Positions 52,786-61,442 are shown, counted from the stretch's first letter. The stretch: DNA of 64,000 nt from Haladaptatus halobius (GCF_020618475.1 NZ_CP085336.1:1345664-1409663), one strand, 5' to 3'. The notes: generated from the sequence alone by a model not told the origin. Program-made: numbers and translations.

Positions 52786-54030
52786 ATGTCTCACTCGATC
52801 ATTCCGAAGCCACTGAATCCACGGAATTCAGAGGCACTCGTCCAACAGCTCTCACCCGGTGATCGCGTTCGCATTACGACGACTGACTTGCCACGGACGA
52901 TTTGCACAGTGCGAGAAACACACCCCGTGACGAGTCGGGTACCACATCTCGTGTTGACCGCACCACCGCTCACGACGACTACACAGCACGCTACGCAGCA
53001 AGCCACCTACCACTGCACCGCTAGCCCTTCTGATTCGTCCATGACCGTCATCGAGTATACGCACACCGCCAGTGCACGACCGCCCGCTGTATCGGTTCGC
53101 TCACCACTATTGCACACTTTCCTCGGCTCTCCACACCGGACGACAGCACCGCACTCAGAACGGAGGTGCATGCCAATGAGTAACACCACTGTTTCCGGAG
53201 CATCCAGTACTCTCGATGGCGACGAGCTATCGGTCAGTGACCTCGCCGACCATATCCAGACGCTTGCCGACCGTATCGACGACCTCGAAGCAAAAGTAGC
53301 AGAGAAAGACGAGCGAATCACAGATCTCCGTGTCGACCTTGAGCAGAAAGACTCCCAGATCGAAGAGCTTGAAGACCACGTAGAGAATATAGCGAACACA
53401 GCAGACGAAGCAAAGGCCCATCGGACAGCAATTGCCCGCAAAACGCAGGCCTGCGACGAGCGGATCGACGAGTTGCAAGCCCATGAGTTCGAAAAAGGTG
53501 CCCACTTGCTCGCCGAGAACGTCGAGGAAGACCGGCTCACCGTCGCGGGAAATAGACTCAAACGCATCACGAAAGACGATGGGAAGACCTACTTTCGCCT
53601 TCCCGGTGAAGAAGACGCTTTCGGTCGCGGTGGTGTAGTTGCCCATTCAACGGCCGATCTTTTGCCGATTCAACGATTGGCTCGCTACGACGATGAAATG
53701 CTCACGTCAGTGACCAACCGCAAACCCGACGAACTCGCAGCCAAGGTGTGGTGCGAACGCGACGATACGAGTCGGTATTCACTCTGGTCGAATGGCAGTG
53801 GCGAGATTCGTGCTTTTCTCGATGCCTCAGATCTCGCCGAGTGGATTCGGCTGAAAGAGTCCGGGGTGATGCAAGAAGTACTGTCAGGAACTTGCCCGAC
53901 GGACGATGGACGCAATGTGCGAGCTATCGAAAAATCGGCTCGGGAAGATCAAACGCCAGCGATCCAAGGACGGATTGTGCTATCAAGAAACTCGGCTCGT
54001 GTTGAAAGCAGATGTCGAGCTTCCAGATGA
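52786..54030 (+). CDS. Plasmid-type coiled-coil protein, frameshifted tail
   Basis: A frame of 414 codons. The first 130 residues (KPLNPRNSEALVQQLSPGDR) form one section; then a Shine-Dalgarno GGAGGTG at 53162 precedes ATG at 53170 and 53176, so a separate start of MSNTTVSGASSTLDGDELSV is likely. Residues after this are an acidic coiled coil (DRIDDLEAKVAEKDERITDL) and a globular part with ESGVMQEVLSGTCPTDDGRN. The end is then basic and stops at 54030. A +1 shift at an A5 run (53930-53934) would continue as GLCYQETRLVLKADVELPDE to 54088, the expected family ending. Family seen on haloarchaeal plasmids; function unknown. Confidence 0.6.
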   Translation: MSHSIIPKPLNPRNSEALVQQLSPGDRVRITTTDLPRTICTVRETHPVTSRVPHLVLTAPPLTTTTQHATQQATYHCTASPSDSSMTVIEYTHTASARPPAVSVRSPLLHTFLGSPHRTTAPHSERRCMPMSNTTVSGASSTLDGDELSVSDLADHIQTLADRIDDLEAKVAEKDERITDLRVDLEQKDSQIEELEDHVENIANTADEAKAHRTAIARKTQACDERIDELQAHEFEKGAHLLAENVEEDRLTVAGNRLKRITKDDGKTYFRLPGEEDAFGRGGVVAHSTADLLPIQRLARYDDEMLTSVTNRKPDELAAKVWCERDDTSRYSLWSNGSGEIRAFLDASDLAEWIRLKESGVMQEVLSGTCPTDDGRNVRAIEKSAREDQTPAIQGRIVLSRNSARVESRCRASR

Positions 54031-54365
54031 AGTTACGAACAAGAGCACGGACACTGCTCCGGCCACAGACACGGTTGCCGGAGAGTAACGTGGTCGGAAC
54101 GAAATCACGCCCGAGAGGGTAACAACTCTACCACGAACTCCGACACGACCGCGGGTGTGGACGTCCCGAATTGACACAGTTCGGGACTGACGGTGTACGG
54201 CTACTCGTGAGTACGGCAGTTGTATCGGCGGCTATCGGCGACAAACCAGCGGGAGGGAGAGAGTGAATACTGGCCACCGCAATTGTGGTCGGAACTACAT
54301 GGTCAATTCCGTCGTTGTCGACCCTATGTTTCTTGTGACCGGTCGGGCAACGTATTCGATAGTGA

Positions 54366-55484
54366 ATGATACGCACAACTAAGCTACTATCACGCGATCC
54401 AAGTGATCGGATACAAGTATTGGACGCTGAAGGCCACGTTGTCACACCAGAGCTCGTGCCCGACCTTGATGATGAGACGTTTGTGGCAATGTACCGCGAT
54501 ATGCAGTTCTGTCGTCGGTTTGATGAGCGGATCATCAGTTTACAGCGACAGGGTCGTCTTGGAACCTACTCATCATTAGCTGGCCAAGAGGGTGCACAAA
54601 TCGGCTCAACGTATGCACTGGCCGACGATGATATCATCTCCTACCAATACCGTGAACACGGCGCTGTTGTCGCACGAGGATTCCCGTGGGAGTACTTACT
54701 GTACTGGGCAGGTGATGAACACGGGAACGCAGCACTCGCAGATGAGAACATTCTGCCACTCAATATCACTATCGCCGATCACCTCCCGCACGTGGTCGGG
54801 ATGGCATGGGCGGCAAAATTACAAAATGATAACCACGTGACGGTTGCCCACTTCGGTGACGGTGCTACGTCGGAGGGAGATTTCCACGAGGCGCTCAATT
54901 TCGCGGGTGTGTTTGACGTTCCGGCGGTGTTTATTTGCAACAATAATCAATGGGCTATCTCCGTCCCCGTCGAGCGCCAGACCGCCAGTGCGACCTTCGC
55001 ACAGAAAGCTCATGCCTATGGTTTTGAAGGCGTACAGGTCGATGGCATGGATCCGCTTGCGATGTATGCCGTAACGCATGCTGCTCGCAAGAAGGCAAAA
55101 CAACCGACTGACGGTCACTTACGTCCGACTCTGATCGAAGCAGTTCAATACCGGTTCGGCGCACATACGACTGCCGATGACCCCTCAGTGTATCGTGACC
55201 AAGCAGATGTAGAACGCTGGCGCCAGCGTGATCCACTGAGTCGGTTCGAATCATTCCTCCGCAACACAGATCGCCTCGATGACAACGAGATTAGCCATAT
55301 TAATTCTGAAATCGACGCTACCCTTGCAAATCTGATCGAACCAGTGGAGGAACACGATGCCAATCCAGATGAGATGTTCGACTATACGTACGCTGAACCG
55401 ACTAATCGACTTCGGAATCAACGCGAGTATTTACGCTCGCTCCGTAAGACGTACGGCGATGAGGCGCTGCTCCAAGAGGAATAA
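54366..55484 (+). CDS. pdhA: 2-oxoacid dehydrogenase E1 alpha subunit (PDH/BCKDH type)
   Basis: A 372-residue ThDP enzyme subunit that decarboxylates pyruvate or a branched 2-oxo acid. The ThDP motif is HFGDGATSEGDFHEALNFAG followed by VFDVPAVFICNNNQWAISVP, with YREHGAVVARGF and GAHTTADDPSVYR. Length is usual. The E1 beta, E2 and E3 genes normally beside it are absent; the neighbours are a plasmid-type protein and zinc ribbons. It therefore looks like an orphan moved with the accessory DNA, and would have to use partners encoded elsewhere. Confidence 0.9.
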   Translation: MIRTTKLLSRDPSDRIQVLDAEGHVVTPELVPDLDDETFVAMYRDMQFCRRFDERIISLQRQGRLGTYSSLAGQEGAQIGSTYALADDDIISYQYREHGAVVARGFPWEYLLYWAGDEHGNAALADENILPLNITIADHLPHVVGMAWAAKLQNDNHVTVAHFGDGATSEGDFHEALNFAGVFDVPAVFICNNNQWAISVPVERQTASATFAQKAHAYGFEGVQVDGMDPLAMYAVTHAARKKAKQPTDGHLRPTLIEAVQYRFGAHTTADDPSVYRDQADVERWRQRDPLSRFESFLRNTDRLDDNEISHINSEIDATLANLIEPVEEHDANPDEMFDYTYAEPTNRLRNQREYLRSLRKTYGDEALLQEE

Positions 55485-55717
55485 TCGATCTAAAGGTCGA
55501 TCTGTTCATATTTGTCTACTTCCCCACTCAGTGTGTGCACGAACATTGCTTCAGCATCAATAAGACCCAACTATCGACGACGAGAGGGGGAAGACTACTA
55601 CAATAGACACGTTGACCGATGCTCAAAGCCATCAAATTAAATAAAATTATTTTTGATAGTCATTATCTGATTCGTGTGTTATCTGCCGATATGCTTCGAC
55701 TGCATGGAATTTCTTCA
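55485..55717. other. Intergenic region before the hairpin module
   Basis: About 230 nt. ATCGA...TCGAT (about 55485-55502) may be a weak terminator for the pdhA-like gene. The region then leads to the hairpin element at 55718. No gene. Confidence 0.3.
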
Positions 55718-55738
55718 CCCCCAGAGGGGTGCGGGGCG
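55718..55738 (+). promoter_or_regulatory. GC-rich hairpin leader element, copy 1
   Basis: CCCCCAGAGGGGTGCGGGGC: a CCCC/GGGG stem with a short loop then TGCGGGGCG, preceded by a T-rich tract (GAATTTCTTCA). It stands 36 nt before the ATG of the TFIIB-like zinc ribbon (55774). Copies 2 and 3 (57462 and 60052) share the core in the same position relative to start codons. Confidence 0.75.
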
Positions 55739-55773
55739 TTCGAAATTGAGCGTCTCGATGAGGAGTGATTTCG

Positions 55774-55923
55774 ATGATACTCAGCGACAGCTACGCAACC
55801 GACTTCGACGAAGACGTACCGAGCGAACTAACCAACCAGTGTCACAGATGTGGCGGCCAGGTCACTACCAACGTGATCGAAACAGTTTGCGATGACTGTA
55901 GCCTCGTCATCGACGAACAATGA
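55774..55923 (+). CDS. TFIIB-type zinc-ribbon micro-protein (49 aa)
   Basis: MILSDSYATDFDEDVPSELT followed by NQCHRCGGQVTTNVIETVCD and DCSLVIDEQ. The CxxC...CxxC ribbon closely matches the N-terminal zinc ribbon of TFB (pattern CPxCGGxVxxNxxETVCxDCGLV). There is no cyclin-fold core, so it cannot act as a full TFB but could contact RNA polymerase or be a decoy regulator. It follows hairpin copy 1. Confidence 0.65.
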   Translation: MILSDSYATDFDEDVPSELTNQCHRCGGQVTTNVIETVCDDCSLVIDEQ

Positions 55924-56092
55924 ATCAATCACAGGCCAGAGCTCGCATGAAAGACCGCCTGATGCAATTACTAGCCGGTCGCACAGCACTGTCATCGCCG
56001 AGTGTCGGCAGTGTGGAACCACGGTCGAGGTCGAAACGCGCGTGTGTCCGGAATGCGATCATGACGGGATTGCGATTTACCGATTCGATTGA
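55892..56092 (+). CDS. Small zinc-ribbon protein (66 aa)
   Basis: Frame overlapping the end of the previous one by 32 nt, in another phase. The C-terminal half STVIAECRQCGTTVEVETRV followed by CPECDHDGIAIYRFD is a rubredoxin-like/zinc-ribbon module (CxxC...CxxC). The N-terminal 30 residues are Ser/Pro rich. Several haloarchaeal micro-proteins have this ending. The true start may be internal; no better ATG precedes the ribbon in frame. Confidence 0.5.
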   Translation: MTVASSSTNNESITGQSSHERPPDAITSRSHSTVIAECRQCGTTVEVETRVCPECDHDGIAIYRFD

Positions 56093-56300
56093 CCAACTTA
56101 TTCGCCTGTCGATCTTTGCTACGAGCGATCCCTTTCTGCGATCGTCAAGAACGTGTCTTGTCGCCTCTAAGGGTGCAATTAGCAATATTCATCCATATCT
56201 ACTGGGGCTAGGAATAAAATCAGCACCACTTGGTCTGGAGAGTGTCGATAGATCGATTTAGTTGAGAGGTTCGATATAGGATGAATGTGACTCAATCTAT

Positions 56301-56870
56301 ATGGAGTTGCAGTCCATTAGTACAGACATGGACGAGAATCCAGAAGAACCGGAAACAGGGCTCATGGAGCGTCAGACGACAGGTGAAGACCGTGTCCGGA
56401 TGGTCGCTCGCCAAGTGTCTGAACCCCGTACCGTGAATTGGATTGCCTCGGAGGCAGAGTGGTCACACGAGCCGACCAAGCGCGTCCTTGAGCGACTCGT
56501 GGATGATGGCGTGCTTCGCCGTGATGAGAGTGGCGCTCACACAACCTACTATCCAGACTATCGTCGGCAGGCAATGCAAGAGGCAGTCCGACTTCGTGAT
56601 GGTCACCGGACAGTCGAGGAATTGACCGATCGGCTTAGCGAGATGAAAACCCAAATTCGGGATTGGGAAGAAACGTACGCAGTCGAGTCACCCAATCAAT
56701 TGCGAGCAACGATTGCAGACGAGACCCTCAGCTCGGATGAAGAAGCTCAGCGACGGACAATCGCTCGAGACTGGGATCATCTCCAACAGCGAATTCAGAT
56801 TGTTGGATTTGCGATTCGTGAGTGGGATTTCTTGGCCCCAAATACAGAGCGTGCCGAGGCTGGTAACTGA
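56301..56870 (+). CDS. HTH protein of a putative toxin-antitoxin pair (DUF7342-like)
   Basis: A 189-residue protein. The N-terminal winged helix shows GEDRVRMVARQVSEPRTVNW, IASEAEWSHEPTKRVLERLV and DDGVLRRDESGAHTTYYPDY. The rest is charged coiled coil (EELTDRLSEMKTQIRDWEET). This domain order is seen in a haloarchaeal family (I believe DUF7342) often found upstream of a small TumE-like protein, as here (4 nt gap). It would be the DNA-binding antitoxin. Start at 56301 or 56328. Confidence 0.65.
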   Translation: MELQSISTDMDENPEEPETGLMERQTTGEDRVRMVARQVSEPRTVNWIASEAEWSHEPTKRVLERLVDDGVLRRDESGAHTTYYPDYRRQAMQEAVRLRDGHRTVEELTDRLSEMKTQIRDWEETYAVESPNQLRATIADETLSSDEEAQRRTIARDWDHLQQRIQIVGFAIREWDFLAPNTERAEAGN

Positions 56871-56873
56871 CGG

Positions 56874-57317
56874 ATGTCCGTCCCACATCCAGGCGGAAAT
56901 CCGAACGCACAGTTGTACGAGCAACTCAAACGCGATGTCCTCGAACGCGTGCCACATATCACAACGATCGAGTACGTTCCGGATGACGTTGAAGCCAAAC
57001 AGCTGCAGGCAACCTTTGATCCGAGCCGCATCAATCCACCCACTGGTCCAGAGGCACCCCAACTCGTTATCGAGTGGTATCGTCAAATCCCACATGATTG
57101 GTTTCGCGTCAACTATAGCGACCCAAACACAGATTTCCACGCTGGATGGCACCAAGACAAAGATCACACAGACCTCGGGCGAGCGCATTTCCAGTACTCG
57201 ATTGACGGAGAAACGACTCATCAAGCAGTTACGCTTCAGCACACGACCTCCTCGCTCATCCTCTGGGAAATTATTGAGAATCTCTTGGAGGAAAGACTCC
57301 CGACCTACCACGGTTAG
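56874..57317 (+). CDS. TumE-like (DUF6516-type) putative toxin
   Basis: A 147-residue protein 3 nt after the HTH gene. Residues such as LVIEWYRQIPHDWFRVNYSD, DFHAGWHQDKDHTDLGRAHF and TLQHTTSSLILWEIIENLLE give the layout of TumE toxins: a strand-rich core with a His/Asp-rich DxH motif, then a C-terminal helix. TumE/TumA-type systems act on RNA or translation; the activity here is unproven. The pair is intact in frame. Confidence 0.55.
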   Translation: MSVPHPGGNPNAQLYEQLKRDVLERVPHITTIEYVPDDVEAKQLQATFDPSRINPPTGPEAPQLVIEWYRQIPHDWFRVNYSDPNTDFHAGWHQDKDHTDLGRAHFQYSIDGETTHQAVTLQHTTSSLILWEIIENLLEERLPTYHG

Positions 57318-57461
57318 TTGCGCACCGAGCACACATAGTCACTAATCATTCTGTAATTCTTATATAGAAACGTACGTTTGAATGTGCCGCACTCTGTAGA
57401 GAGCCAGGTGAAGGATAACTGGATATCGAATTAGTACTCATCGCCAGAAACGTGTTTTTGT

Positions 57462-57482
57462 GCCCCCAAGGGGTGCGGGGCG
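57462..57482 (+). promoter_or_regulatory. GC-rich hairpin leader element, copy 2
   Basis: GCCCCCAAGGGGTGCGGGGC after a T tract (GTGTTTTTGT), same core as copies 1 and 3. It lies 26 nt before the ATG of the SWIM protein at 57509. Confidence 0.75.
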
Positions 57483-57508
57483 AATCAGATGTGCCTCGTG
57501 GAGCGGGT

Positions 57509-57946
57509 ATGTCCAGTAAAAACGTCCTGTCCCAATTGACGTTCATTAAACGAGTCGCAAAGCGCGCCCAGTATGAAGCCCTCGAATTTTCACTCGAAAC
57601 GAGGGGTGTCCTCGTTCGGAATACGAGTCACGCGAATCCAGCGGATCCCGAATATCTCGTCACTGTTCATGATGGAATCCCCATCGCCTGTGAATGTCCT
57701 GCGGATGATCGCTATGAGGGAGCCTGCAAACATCGGGTTGGCGTTGCGATTCGAACGCCACTCCTGCAGGCAGCGACAGACCATTCCCTTGTCGCAGACG
57801 GTGGGATACAAATCGAGAACGAGCCTGAAAATCATGCGGAAGACAGCGACACGAACCAGCCAGCCGACTGTTACTGTGATAGACTTAGTGGCTTTCCGTG
57901 TTGGTCCTGTGTCCGATCCGGGCGTCGCGATCTCCCAGAGGAGTAG
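57509..57946 (+). CDS. SWIM zinc-finger protein (copy C)
   Basis: A 145-residue paralog of copy A. FIKRVAKRAQYEALEFSLET and the SWIM site IACECPADDRYEGACKHRVG (complete CxC...CxH) are followed by PADCYCDRLSGFPCWSCVRS. The start MSSKNVLSQLTF (57509) is the first after hairpin copy 2. The same two-part layout as copy A (SWIM, then CxC...FPxWxCVR) marks a shared family, encoded near accessory genes here. Function unknown. Confidence 0.85.
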   Translation: MSSKNVLSQLTFIKRVAKRAQYEALEFSLETRGVLVRNTSHANPADPEYLVTVHDGIPIACECPADDRYEGACKHRVGVAIRTPLLQAATDHSLVADGGIQIENEPENHAEDSDTNQPADCYCDRLSGFPCWSCVRSGRRDLPEE

Positions 57947-58106
57947 CGTGAATCACGTGTGAGTCTGTTCTTCTCGCAGAATGGTCTATCTTTCGTAGCT
58001 TGATCGAGATATCGGCAATAAGAACGCCTCATTGTATAAAGTTCACTATTTTTAGTTGGCAATAAAGTATAATAATCCTCACTCAGTAGTATGTTATTGA
58101 GTATCA

Positions 58107-58862
58107 ATGGCACAGAGCAGGAACCAGTTAATCGAGCGCACGTCACTCCCGGACGTACAGAGACGCCTCACTGACGAAGAATCCTACCTCCAGGCTGAAA
58201 TCGACGCCTTCGAGGACTTTCTCGACCGGCTTGCCGCGATCCCGCCACACCCCTATCGAACTGACGGTGGATCACTCCAAGAGACGGTTCGGTTTCCATC
58301 TCAAGCCGAATACACGTTCCAGGGGGCTGTTGAAACCGCCTATTATGAGACGGTTCTGGCAGTCGACCATTGGAAGGACGAATACGGTGAGGAGACTCCC
58401 CTCGAGAGTATTACAAATGAATTCGGCGCCGATGTGGCAGCCGGACTGACCGGCGGGTCCGCGACGTGGTCACAGCTCTTGTGGAACGAACTCCAGGATG
58501 CGAGTGAAGCGGCCATCGAAACCCGCCAGCAAACACTGCCGATATTGGCAGCAGAACGACAACGACTGGAAGAGCTTCACGGGTCGCTTGCCGAAATCGG
58601 TGACGAATTAGCGGCAATCGAACGAGGCGAGTACCTGTTTGCTGAGCGAAGTGATAGATTGGGCACAATCCAAGAACAACTTGAAGAGCTGACGCACGAC
58701 CAGCAAGCGTATCTCCATCAGCGCAAGACATCGAATGAGAACCTATTCACGTCATATATCTATGCAGACATTGAGACTGACTATCCAGGGCTGGCGGCCC
58801 TCGCAACAGCGCGCCAGCTTTTTGATCAGATCGAACTTCGCCACTGGGCTGGGAAGATCTAA
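58107..58862 (+). CDS. DUF7260-like haloarchaeal protein
   Basis: A 251-residue, largely helical and acidic protein. ETAYYETVLAVDHWKDEYGE, NEFGADVAAGLTGGSATWSQ and a long coiled coil (LAAERQRLEELHGSLAEIGD) resemble a haloarchaeal family I recall as DUF7260. No catalytic residues seen. Start at MAQSRNQLIERTSLP. It follows the SWIM gene by 160 nt. Confidence 0.55.
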   Translation: MAQSRNQLIERTSLPDVQRRLTDEESYLQAEIDAFEDFLDRLAAIPPHPYRTDGGSLQETVRFPSQAEYTFQGAVETAYYETVLAVDHWKDEYGEETPLESITNEFGADVAAGLTGGSATWSQLLWNELQDASEAAIETRQQTLPILAAERQRLEELHGSLAEIGDELAAIERGEYLFAERSDRLGTIQEQLEELTHDQQAYLHQRKTSNENLFTSYIYADIETDYPGLAALATARQLFDQIELRHWAGKI

Positions 58863-59040
58863 TAGTGGGGCGATGATACCGGCGCCCCGAGTAAGTGAGA
58901 TGACCCCAGACGGCGAGATACTGTGCATAAGTCAGCAGGCAGTACGAGCGCTAAAAGCCTTCAAATTGGAGGTCTGGGTGGCACAGTAGGCAAATGATTC
59001 TTTTGAGCCATTGATCACCAGAATTGCTGATCACAAGCAA

Positions 59041-59144
59041 TTTTTTGCACCCCGAAAGAAGGTGGAGACTCGATTCGGATGAGCAATCGACCAGAAATAG
59101 CGGTGCATCGGCAAATGGCCCTCGCCGACAACTATCAACTTTAA
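59041..59144 (+). pseudogene. Stub gene with degenerate hairpin leader
   Basis: TTTTTTGCACCCCGAAAGAAGG (59041-59063) retains the T tract and left arm of the hairpin element, but the right arm is degenerate. Then ATG at 59079 opens MSNRPEIAVHRQMALADNYQ and stops at 59144, 21 codons. Looks like the leader and first codons of a gene whose body was lost, next to the IS remnant. Confidence 0.4.
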
Positions 59145-59189
59145 ATCACGGAGACGAACACTGAACCCTCACTCAAAGACTTCAGTGCG

Positions 59190-59560
59190 GAGGTGACATC
59201 CTCCTCGTCGTAAACGACGAGGGTTCCCACAAGGCCGGTCCTTGTTTCGTTGTTCTCTTAGGGTTTACACACCGACGAGGTGCTGGCCATGCCACGTGAC
59301 CGCTACTCCTATCCTGCGAAGGACTTGGAGTTACCTGATTGTTTTTCGTCGGTATCCTCACCGTCCTTTCGAAGGGGATACCTTTGATGGATATGGGTTG
59401 GAACTCCGATATTGCCCAATTGTCCCGGCATGGGCGCGGACATACCGCGTCGGATAAACATAGAAACGGCGGGAAAGCACCTAAGACTATACCGTACAGT
59501 GAAATGAACAAAGACGGCGATTCACTCCCACCCTCAAGGGCGGGATTCTCTCGCCTGAAT
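59190..59560. mobile_element. Decayed IS200/IS605-like element or MITE
   Basis: One end has the perfect hairpin CCTCGTCGT (59203-59211) / ACGACGAGG (59214-59222) after GGAGGTGACATCCT. The other end has CCCACCCT...AGGGCGGG around 59528-59546. The interior, about 300 nt, has short frames but no intact tnpA or tnpB. End hairpins and spacing fit a miniature derivative of a haloarchaeal IS200/IS605 element. Confidence 0.5.
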
Positions 59561-59650
59561 CAAGATAGACCATTGCAAGCGTGACTGCGACGTATCTAGT
59601 ATCAACCTAATATGGAGGTCAAGCCAGCTCCCAACCACGTCAAAACGGGA

Positions 59651-59800
59651 TTATGAAACGTCGAACGCCACGGTTTCAGTCGATCCGCAGGTAGGGCACG
59701 GCTGTTCGGTAGTTTCGAGTGACGTCCCGCAATCGCGACACTCGCGAATAACGCTCTCATCCACAGAGAGCCACCGCCGCACTATGACAGGGAGCGGCAT
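59651..59800 (-). CDS. Small zinc-ribbon protein (49 aa)
   Basis: Minus-strand frame MPLPVIVRRWLSVDESVIRE, CRDCGTSLETTEQPCPTCGS, TETVAFDVS and stop. CxxC...CxxC ribbon of the same kind as 55892-56092. Such 40-60 residue zinc ribbons are widespread in haloarchaea. The start has no competing ATG. It is divergent from the ArdC-type gene. Confidence 0.65.
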   Translation of the reverse strand: MPLPVIVRRWLSVDESVIRECRDCGTSLETTEQPCPTCGSTETVAFDVS

Positions 59801-60051
59801 ATGATCTGACCTTTTTTACCCAACACAATAAATAATTCGGCCTCTTCTCAATTTGGTATCAGAATGATGTAGACATCGATCAGCATCGAAAACCATATCG
59901 CAGCCACTGTTCGGTTGATGAGACGCCAAGCGGCGCACAGAAATCTAGTAGACGGCTCACACAATCTCGAATTGGTACGACAGAATCGAAGGCGGTACCA
60001 CCCAAGAAGCGCTGGTAGCTCTGATTCCACTACTCCACGGGGATTTTTTCG

Positions 60052-60072
60052 GCCCCTCAGGGGTGCGGGGCG
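60052..60072 (+). promoter_or_regulatory. GC-rich hairpin leader element, copy 3
   Basis: GCCCCTCAGGGGTGCGGGGC after a T tract (GGATTTTTTCG). It shares TGCGGGGCG and the CCCC/GGGG stem with copies 1 and 2. It lies 31 nt before the ATG of the ArdC-type gene at 60104. Confidence 0.75.
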
Positions 60073-60103
60073 CTCAAAAGAAGCGTCCGTGTTCGAAAAA
60101 CCA

Positions 60104-61039
60104 ATGGCTTCGAGTACCGACTCTGCGGTGTCGTTCGACGATTACGACACCCGACGCGACCAGATGCACAACACGATCGAACAATGGATCGATGAGCTCA
60201 CTGCGTTGACTGACGAGGCGAGAGCAAGTCAGCAATTTCAGGAGTGGTTAACTGTTCAATCCAAATTCCCCGACTACTCCCATCGGAACACGCTCTTGAT
60301 CACTCTTCAATGTCCAAGTGCGACGAAGGTCGCTGGGTACAACACCTGGCGGACCGACTTCGATCGTCACGTCCAGGAAGGAGAGAACGGAATCTGGATC
60401 TGGGCGCCGATCATCACAAAGCAGTGTCCCGAATGCGAGAACTCGCCCAGTTACCACGAACAAAGTGAATGTGAATATGACAAGACACCACCTGAAGCGT
60501 GGTCGAAGGGACTGGTCGGATTCAAACTCACGGCTGTTTTCGATGTGTCTCAGACGGAGGGTGAACCACTTCCCGAATTGGAGACCGCGGCAATAGGAGA
60601 TGCTGGAAATCTCGTGCCCACCCTTCAAGATGCAGCCGATGATCTCGGTGCGACGGTTCGAATCGTCGACGTTGACGACTGGGAACACGGAGAGGCAAAG
60701 GGTGTCTACAAACAGCGGAGTCTGTACGACCTCCAGCCAATCGTCGAGGTAAAAGCTCGAGCAAATCACGCGGATCTCGCTGTGACGCTTATCCACGAAT
60801 ACGCGCACGCACTGCTGTATTTTGATATCGACAACGAGTGTGAACGAGCGAAACGCGAAGTCGAGGCGGAAGCCGTCGCGTACATCGTCGGTCAGTATTT
60901 CGATCTCGATACGAGTGGATCAGCATTCTACCTCGCGGCGTGGCAGGACGATGATGCGGATGTGATTCACGATCGACTTGGACGAATCCGGACGACGGCA
61001 GCGAAGATTATTGAGGTAGTCGGAACGAGTAGTGAGTAA
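60104..61039 (+). CDS. ardC: ArdC-type antirestriction/zincin protein
   Basis: A 311-residue protein. The N-terminal ssDNA-binding part has WLTVQSKFPDYSHRNTLLIT and VAGYNTWRTDFDRHVQEGEN, then a CPxC...H...C insertion. The C-terminal half is a zincin with metal site LIHEYAHALLYF (HExxH) and the downstream acidic segment KREVEAEAVAYIVGQYF. ArdC proteins protect incoming single-stranded plasmid DNA from host nucleases, matching the conjugation operon. Start at 60104 follows the hairpin leader. A remnant of a second copy of its 3' end lies at 62442-62533. Confidence 0.85.
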   Translation: MASSTDSAVSFDDYDTRRDQMHNTIEQWIDELTALTDEARASQQFQEWLTVQSKFPDYSHRNTLLITLQCPSATKVAGYNTWRTDFDRHVQEGENGIWIWAPIITKQCPECENSPSYHEQSECEYDKTPPEAWSKGLVGFKLTAVFDVSQTEGEPLPELETAAIGDAGNLVPTLQDAADDLGATVRIVDVDDWEHGEAKGVYKQRSLYDLQPIVEVKARANHADLAVTLIHEYAHALLYFDIDNECERAKREVEAEAVAYIVGQYFDLDTSGSAFYLAAWQDDDADVIHDRLGRIRTTAAKIIEVVGTSSE

Positions 61040-61079
61040 GTCAAAAGTCGTCGAATCAGAGTGTCGCTACGCAGTGTGA

Positions 61080-61250
61080 TTACCAGGGGAGGTTACTGAG
61101 GCTATTCGGTTGCGGTGGCGGGCCATCTCCAAAGTTTATTTCATTTTCCTGCTCGATGTCTTCAGCGTAGTTTAAGGCAACTGCAACGCCGGTCTGGCTA
61201 TTCTCGTTACTTTGCTCGCTTGTCTGCCTGGCACTGGTATCTCCAGTCAT
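61080..61250 (-). CDS. Short hypothetical protein
   Basis: Minus-strand frame starting MTGDTSARQTSEQSNENSQT and ending GPPPQPNSLSNLPW, 56 residues, acidic and polar with a Pro-rich end. Unrecognised. Fourteen extra codons upstream to 61292 are possible. May be non-coding. Confidence 0.3.
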   Translation of the reverse strand: MTGDTSARQTSEQSNENSQTGVAVALNYAEDIEQENEINFGDGPPPQPNSLSNLPW

Positions 61251-61442
61251 CCTGATTCTCGAATTTCGTGTCGACAGCGATAATCTCTGCATTCTCTAGC
61301 TCATCAAGTTGATGTCAGATAACTCCGCTACTTTTTCGACCATGTATTCTAGTTCAGTAAGCAACATCATAGTTTCTTCAACCCTTGATTTCCCATTAGA
61401 AACGGGTTCAGAACTAAGTATTTCATTGTTAACTAGGATTGT

